NCBI GenBank assembly: GCA_964402955.1 | Contig: CAYOEZ010000175.1 | Location: 1 to 10,738 of the forward strand | Direction of reading: 5' to 3' | DNA: 10,738 nt | Source of the DNA: CAYOEZ01 sp964402955 | GTDB taxonomy: Bacteria > Chloroflexota > DTOL01 > DAOUCN01 | In this document: piece by piece, positions 7,137 through 10,738 of the stretch | Layout of the letters: each line of letters opens with the position of its first letter | Numbering within the stretch: position 1 is the stretch's first letter | The notes under the pieces: model-generated | Databases searched by the model: none | What the model was told of the DNA's origin: nothing | What the model saw: only the letters and a program-made list of their open reading frames with translations | Made by a program: the position numbers and the translations under genes

Positions 7137-8036
7137 CTATCGTTTCTTTCCATTCCCGTTCGCCGTGCGGCCAAGCAGGATCACACCCAGGACAATCGCC
7201 GCCGCACCCAGCAGTTGCAGCGCGTCCAGCCGCTCGCCCAGAATCAGATAGGCTAGAATCATGGCCGTCGCCGGCTCCCACGTGGCAAGGATGCTGGCGT
7301 TGCTCGCAGGGACGTGCGCCAGGCCACTCACGTACAACCCGTGCGCCAGCACCGTCGGCCCGATCGCCATGCCCACGATGTAGGGCCAGGTCTGCGGCGC
7401 AGCCCCCACCTCTCGCACCATGGTCGGAAACTGGAAGAGGGCGACAAAAAACATGCCAAAGCACAGGTTGTAGGTTGTCACCGTCCAGGCGCTGTATCTG
7501 GCGACAGCACGCTTGTTGAGAATGCTATATAGGCCAAAGCACAGGCCGGTGAAAAGCCCTGCTGCCAGGCCGGCCGGGTGGAAACGGACGTCTCCTGGCG
7601 CATACAGTCGTGCAATGAGCACCACCCCGCTAAGTGAAAGCGCCAGGGCGACCAGCTTAACCCGGTCCAGCGGCTCATGAAAGGCGCGCCAGGCGATAAT
7701 CGTCACAAACACCGGCGCCGTATATTGCAGAACGGCAGCAACCGAGACGCCGACCATCGTGATAGCATAGGCGTAGAATGCAAACACGAGCGTGACAGTG
7801 ACAAAGCCCATCACGATGAAGTAAGGGATGTCTCGCCAGCGCACGCGTAGTAGATCGCGGCGCAAGATGGCCAGACTCGCCAACAAAATGGAACAGGCCA
7901 CCAGTCCCCGCGCCAACACGGCCGACAGTGCGGTGACGCCATCGACGCCGATGATGAAAGTGTAAAAGATGCCGATCGATCCCCACAGCGTCGCCGCGAT
8001 CAGGACGAGCAGGTAGCCTTGCAGTGTGCGGCCGAT
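7137..8036 (-). CDS. EamA/DMT-family transporter with a probable ATC start codon
   Basis: This is an inner-membrane protein of the drug/metabolite transporter superfamily, with two EamA halves and about ten hydrophobic segments. Family members export or import small metabolites such as amino acids; the substrate here is unknown. An ATG/GTG/TTG-based start gives TTG 7919 and only 260 residues, which removes the first helix. In the same frame upstream, the codons encode a typical EamA first helix (GYLLVLIAATLWGSIGIFY). That frame stays open to a TGA at 8091-8093, with no ATG, GTG or TTG in between. The ATC at 8034-8036 sits 6 nt after GGGGAGGG and about 22 nt below a strong promoter, giving 299 residues, the usual family length. 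I therefore place the start there. Other explanations are a sequence error in an original ATG, or a true loss of the start codon with weak use of TTG 7919. It is the first gene of the operon. Confidence 0.75.
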   Translation of the reverse strand: MGRTLQGYLLVLIAATLWGSIGIFYTFIIGVDGVTALSAVLARGLVACSILLASLAILRRDLLRVRWRDIPYFIVMGFVTVTLVFAFYAYAITMVGVSVAAVLQYTAPVFVTIIAWRAFHEPLDRVKLVALALSLSGVVLIARLYAPGDVRFHPAGLAAGLFTGLCFGLYSILNKRAVARYSAWTVTTYNLCFGMFFVALFQFPTMVREVGAAPQTWPYIVGMAIGPTVLAHGLYVSGLAHVPASNASILATWEPATAMILAYLILGERLDALQLLGAAAIVLGVILLGRTANGNGKKR

Positions 8037-8042
8037 GGTGTT

Positions 8043-8050
8043 CCCTCCCC
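8043..8050 (-). promoter_or_regulatory. SD for the non-canonical ATC start of the EamA gene
   Basis: GGGGAGGG on the minus strand, followed by AACACC and then ATC. The next possible in-frame start, CTG at 8022-8024, is too far away (18 nt), and TTG 7919 has no link to this site. Confidence 0.6.
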
Positions 8051-8065
8051 TGTCTATTGCGCTGA

Positions 8066-8094
8066 AGTATAGCGCAGGACGGCCAAATGGTCAA
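8066..8094 (-). promoter_or_regulatory. Sigma-70 promoter of the minus-strand operon
   Basis: On the minus strand, TTGACC (8089-8094) and TATACT (8066-8071) are separated by exactly 17 nt. The predicted transcription start is near 8059, leaving a leader of about 22 nt that contains the EamA SD. It would serve the EamA, proB, DUF362 x2, PHP-like, proA and DUF6884 genes, since no later gap exceeds 36 nt. Confidence 0.75.
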
Positions 8095-8193
8095 GTCGGC
8101 AGCGACTCCAAATGTGACGAATCAGACGACTTGTGGTAATGTTCGTGCCAGTTCCTTCTACTCTCATACTGTCTTGACGAATGGCTGGCTGGC

Positions 8194-8222
8194 TTGCTTC
8201 TCGCAGCCAGTTTCGCTATAAT
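8194..8222 (+). promoter_or_regulatory. Sigma-70 promoter of the radical SAM gene
   Basis: TTGCTT (8194-8199) and a consensus TATAAT (8217-8222) have 17-nt spacing. The start point would be near 8229, downstream of the in-frame ATG at 8181. A 6-bp inverted repeat, CTGGCT at 8189-8194 and AGCCAG at 8205-8210, straddles the -35 region and could be an operator, but it may be chance. A small hairpin (CACAC 8232-8236, GTGTG 8242-8246) lies in the leader. Confidence 0.65.
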
Positions 8223-8251
8223 GTGCGCACACACACATTGGGTGTGGACAG

Positions 8252-8259
8252 AGGGAGGA
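8252..8259 (+). promoter_or_regulatory. SD that fixes the TTG start of the radical SAM gene
   Basis: AGGGAGGA stands 5 nt before TTG 8265-8267. Nothing comparable lies upstream of ATG 8181. Confidence 0.75.
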
Positions 8260-8264
8260 CCGAA

Positions 8265-9647
8265 TTGGACATCCGCAAAATCGTTCTGATTGAACCCGGG
8301 CGCGAACAGAAGGTATGGGGTCGCGCCGCCGGAGCGCCCTACACGTTGATGCGCCTGGCGTCAATGGCGCCGCCCGAGATACCGGTGGAGATATGGGACG
8401 AGAACCTCGGGCCGCTGGACGATAAGCTTCAGCAGTTGGGCGCCAATGATCTGGTGGGCATCACCAGCAAGACTCTGGCCATCGAGTCCGCAGAGCGATT
8501 CGCCCATCTGGCTCATCGCGCCGGGGTGAAGACGGTGGTTGTGGGGGGGACCCATGCCACTCTGGTGCCGGAGGATGTGGCGCGCTGGGCCGACGTTGTC
8601 GTCACCGGCGAAGCCTATCACACCTGGCCTCAGATTATCAGGGATGCTCAGCGCGATGCGCTGCAGCCGAGATACCATGACACAACATGGGCCGACCTGA
8701 CTGGGGTGGCGACGATCACAGATCGCGTCATTGCCATGGTGGACGAAAACCGCAACTACTGGACGCCGATGATGGAGATCACACGCGGCTGCCCACGCAA
8801 TTGCTCGTTCTGCTCGGCCGTCCGCGTCAGCGGCCAGCGCATGCGCCTACGCCCCATCGATGAGGTTGTGGCCGAAATCCAGCGCCGCCGCATCAGGCGC
8901 TTCTTCCTCACCGACGACAACTTCGGCCTGGCCTTTCGCACCAATCCCGAATATATCGAGCAGCTCTTCAAGGCGCTGGCGCCCCTGCCGTTGCATGGTT
9001 GGACAGCGCAGGCCGAGATGCTGGTCAGCGAGTACCCCGACCTGCTCGACTTGGCCCACCGCGCGCACCTGGACAAGCTGTTCATCGGCTTCGAGTCGGT
9101 GAATCCCGACAACCGCAAAGATCTAGGCGGCAAGAGCAAGGGGCTGATGACGCAGTACGAACAGGCCATACGGGCTATCCATGCTCATGGCATCGGCGTG
9201 GCCGGTCTCTTCGTCTTCGGTTTCGACCATGACACGCCGCGCACCATCGTTGATACGTGGGACTTTGTCCGCTCCAGCCGCTTGGATTCTGTGAGCATGA
9301 CTGTTCTTACTCCCTTTCCCGGCACGCCATTCTGCGAGCAGTTGAGTGCCGAGGGGCGGTTGTTGGGCAAACCCTGGCGCTACTACGACACCGCTCACGT
9401 CCTCTACAAGCCACAGCTTATGACCGTGACTGAACTGGAAGCGGCCTACGATTGGTTCTGCCGCCAGGCCTATGCCTCGCTAGCCATCGTCCGGCGTAGT
9501 CTGCGCAGTGTGCGCGATCATCCGCTCAAATCCGTGCCCATCAAGACGATCAACAACATCCGCACCGACGTCGGTTACCGGCGCGCCTATGCCTGGCGCC
9601 ATGTGCAGGGAGAGCAGTTGCTGGGCATGGCGCGACAAAGCCGGTAG
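8265..9647 (+). CDS. B12-binding-domain radical SAM protein
   Basis: The 460-residue protein has a cobalamin-binding-like N-terminal domain (about 1-140) and a radical SAM core (about 165-370). The first domain shows VWGRAAGAPYTLMRLA (18-32), GITSKT (65-70), VVVGGTHATLVPEDV (91-105) and VTGEAY (113-118). It lacks the DxHxxG histidine, as is usual for the B12-dependent radical SAM class that does not use that ligand. The 4Fe-4S motif is CPRNCSFC (Cys176, Cys180, Cys183). TDDNFGL (216-222), GFESVN, GLFVFGF and TPFPGTPF follow in normal order. Relatives include C-methyltransferases and enzymes acting on hopanoids, tetrapyrroles or natural products; the substrate here is unknown. The start is TTG 8265, because the promoter and SD lie between it and the ATG at 8181. 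It is transcribed away from the proline operon and no partner gene is adjacent. Confidence 0.88.
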   Translation: MDIRKIVLIEPGREQKVWGRAAGAPYTLMRLASMAPPEIPVEIWDENLGPLDDKLQQLGANDLVGITSKTLAIESAERFAHLAHRAGVKTVVVGGTHATLVPEDVARWADVVVTGEAYHTWPQIIRDAQRDALQPRYHDTTWADLTGVATITDRVIAMVDENRNYWTPMMEITRGCPRNCSFCSAVRVSGQRMRLRPIDEVVAEIQRRRIRRFFLTDDNFGLAFRTNPEYIEQLFKALAPLPLHGWTAQAEMLVSEYPDLLDLAHRAHLDKLFIGFESVNPDNRKDLGGKSKGLMTQYEQAIRAIHAHGIGVAGLFVFGFDHDTPRTIVDTWDFVRSSRLDSVSMTVLTPFPGTPFCEQLSAEGRLLGKPWRYYDTAHVLYKPQLMTVTELEAAYDWFCRQAYASLAIVRRSLRSVRDHPLKSVPIKTINNIRTDVGYRRAYAWRHVQGEQLLGMARQSR

Positions 9648-9662
9648 ATTTGTCGTCACATA

Positions 9663-10213
9663 GTCCGTCTGGTCAACACGGGCAGCGCGCCCTTCGACGG
9701 TGACTGGTGACCCAGACCTGCCTGTAAGCGCGCGGCGCTCTCGATAAGGGCGTGCTCTGTGACCTGACGCGACGCAACGTGCGCCACGCCCGCGACCACA
9801 CCTGGGGCGGGGCCAGCGGCCATTGGGCGGGCGTCGCCATCAGCGAGAGCGGCCCATGTGGCGCTGGTCGCCCGCTCCGGCCAGATTGTTGCCCTCGACT
9901 ATGGCATGGATGGGCCGCATACCTACCAGCCATCGCAGCTACAGTTGGCCACGTGCCCACTGCAAAAAGGTATGGTCGGGCACGTCATTGCGAGCGGAGC
10001 GAAGCAATCTCCCCCGTTTCGAGCGGAAATGAGATTGCTTCGTCGCAAAGTGCGCTCCTCGCAATGACGGTTGGGGCGCACACGACCTTTTTGCAGTGGC
10101 CACTGGCCACGCACGGTACGAGCGATATGGTTAGCTGTCTGGTCGTCGCTCCCGATGGGGCGCAGGCGCGACTCTATCGTTGGCTGGAGCATACGCAGTG
10201 GCCGAAACCTTGA
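9663..10213 (+). pseudogene. Decayed gene of unknown function, frameshifted and split by element copy 2
   Basis: Protein-like stretches lie in more than one frame. VRLVNTGSAPFDGDW (9663-9707) ends at a TGA. ALDKGVLCDLTRRNVRHA and HTWGGASGHWAGVAISESG lie in frame 2 from about 9733 to 9855. VALVARSGQIVALDYG and MDGPHTYQPSQLQLA then follow in frame 3 from 9858 to 9950. The element sits next, and after it SDMVSCLVVAPDGAQARLY and RWLEHTQWPKP run to a TGA at 10211-10213. Removing the element plus one target repeat joins the last two blocks in one frame, so the insertion hit a reading frame. The other frame changes (about 9710-9735 and about 9850-9866) suggest decay, though they could be sequence errors. 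The gene seems to lack its beginning, as the first block starts just after the radical SAM stop. I do not recognise the family. Confidence 0.55.
9957..10099 (-). mobile_element. MITE-like palindromic element, copy 2 (inverted relative to copy 1)
   Basis: The core is 143 bp with the same perfect 15-bp ends as copy 1, CCACTGCAAAAAGGT at 9957-9971 and ACCTTTTTGCAGTGG at 10085-10099. It matches copy 1 best as its reverse complement, with a modest number of differences. The interior palindrome is conserved (GTCATTGCGAGCGGAGCGAA at 9984-10003 against the CGTCGC/CTCGCAATGAC half up to 10069). The 8-bp direct repeat TGGCCACG lies at 9946-9953 and 10104-10111. The repeat unit (one target repeat plus element) is 158 bp, the same as for copy 1. 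There is no coding capacity of its own. Confidence 0.8.
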
Positions 10214-10238
10214 ACGGTCGTGACGCCCACCCTGACCG

Positions 10239-10265
10239 CCTCCCTCTCCCCCTGATAGAGGGAGG
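10239..10265. repeat. GC-rich hairpin (REP-like)
   Basis: CCTCCCTCT (10239-10247) and AGAGGGAGG (10257-10265) form a perfect 9-bp stem with a 9-nt loop. It resembles the CCCTCTCCC/GGGAGAGGG intergenic repeats common in GC-rich bacteria. No T-run follows, so a rho-independent terminator is not claimed. Confidence 0.55.
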
Positions 10266-10284
10266 GGCAAACGGCCGCGCGCAG

Positions 10285-10306
10285 TTTCCTCCCCGTGCAG
10301 AGGAAA
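10285..10306. repeat. Second small hairpin upstream of the membrane protein
   Basis: TTTCCTC (10285-10291) pairs with GAGGAAA (10300-10306) across an 8-nt loop. It ends 26 nt before the start codon at 10333. It may be part of the same compound repeat as the hairpin at 10239-10265, or a leader structure. No clear promoter was found in 10214-10332. Confidence 0.35.
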
Positions 10307-10332
10307 GAGCCAAGGTGAAGGGAGGCGAGCGC

Positions 10333-10738
10333 TTGACCAGCCTGGCCGTCTTCGCTTTCTATCTGCTGCTGGCGCTGGTCTTGACCTATCCGCTGGTTCT
10401 ACGTTTGGGCACGCACATCCCTGGCGGTAATGTGGATGAAGGCGCGTTTCTCTGGAACATCTGGTGGGTAAAGCATGCCCTGCTCGATCTGCAGACGAAT
10501 CCGCTTAGCACGGACATGATCTTCTATCCCCTGGGTGCGAACCTCGCCCTCTACACGCTGACGCCGCTGCAGGGTGTGTTAGCGCTGCCGCTGACGTTGC
10601 TGGCAGGCCCGATCGTCGCCAGCAATGTCCTGTTCATCCTGGCGTTTGCGCTGTCAGGGCTCGGCGCCTACGTGCTGGCGCTGGATGTGCTGTGCACGAG
10701 CGCACCAATCGCTGCTGACGTTCAGCCGGGTGGGCAGC
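10333..10738 (+). CDS. Polytopic membrane protein, glycosyltransferase-like (partial, runs off the right edge)
   Basis: An open frame of 135 codons starts at TTG 10333, preceded by GGGAGG with a 7-nt gap, and reaches the window end without a stop. Residues 3-24 form a first membrane helix. A loop with the acidic pair in NVDEGAFLWNIWW (33-45) follows, then IFYPLGANLALYTLTPLQ (63-80), a second helix (about 75-92) and a third (about 96-118). A first helix followed by an acidic external loop and further helices is the layout of GT-C-type lipid-linked glycosyltransferases and of related large uncharacterised membrane proteins. That is the best guess, and the diagnostic parts lie beyond the edge. 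The last 15 residues (CTSAPIAADVQPGGQ) are less typical, so a frameshift near 10695 cannot be excluded. Confidence 0.7.
   Translation, partial: MTSLAVFAFYLLLALVLTYPLVLRLGTHIPGGNVDEGAFLWNIWWVKHALLDLQTNPLSTDMIFYPLGANLALYTLTPLQGVLALPLTLLAGPIVASNVLFILAFALSGLGAYVLALDVLCTSAPIAADVQPGGQ

Noticed and set aside
7675..8094. Minus-strand open frame of 139 codons at the operon start
   Set aside because: It runs in another frame over the EamA N-terminus. Its translation is histidine- and arginine-rich and lacks the hydrophobic pattern, and its start lies in the promoter.
8174..8222. TTGACG at 8174 as the -35 partner of TATAAT at 8217
   Set aside because: The spacing is 37 nt, far from 17. TTGCTT at 8194 fits exactly.
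9648..9760. Rho-independent terminator after the radical SAM gene
   Set aside because: No stable stem followed by a T-run could be found.

Overview
The window looks like chromosomal DNA of a GC-rich bacterium. Gene style (proB/proA with tandem DUF362 proteins, a CehA/PHP-like protein, a B12-type radical SAM enzyme, a large glycosyltransferase-like membrane protein) suggests Chloroflexota. That placement is an inference from gene content and is weak. Promoters look like ordinary sigma-70 sites and most starts have a purine-rich Shine-Dalgarno (SD) sequence.

Minus-strand operon, 8094 down to 1. One strong promoter at 8066-8094 appears to drive seven tightly packed intact genes and one broken gene. 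In transcription order they are an EamA-type transporter, proB, DUF362 protein 1, DUF362 protein 2, a CehA/McbA-like PHP-fold hydrolase, proA, a DUF6884 protein, and the N-terminal stub of a probable GIY-YIG nuclease. Gaps are 9 to 36 nt, and the last pair overlaps by ATGA. ProB and ProA carry out the first two steps of proline synthesis from glutamate (proC is not in the window). Between them sit three genes that the standard proline pathway does not need. The EamA gene appears to start at a non-canonical ATC codon.

Plus-strand unit, 8194 to 9647. A divergent promoter drives a cobalamin-binding-domain radical SAM protein. Its real start is a TTG at 8265, because the upstream ATG lies outside the predicted transcript.

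Decayed region, 9648 to 10332. Remnants of an unidentified gene carry apparent frameshifts and an inserted small mobile element. Two GC-rich hairpins follow. A glycosyltransferase-like polytopic membrane protein then begins at 10333 and runs off the right edge.

The most notable signal is a short MITE-like element present twice in opposite orientation (61-203 and 9957-10099). Each copy has a 143-bp core between 15-bp terminal inverted repeats (TIRs), a strongly palindromic interior and an 8 to 10-bp flanking direct repeat. Each copy interrupts a coding sequence: the GIY-YIG-like gene on the left and the unidentified gene on the right. Removing the right copy with one target repeat (158 bp) rejoins a clean reading frame. 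No CRISPR array, tRNA, rRNA or transposase gene was seen.
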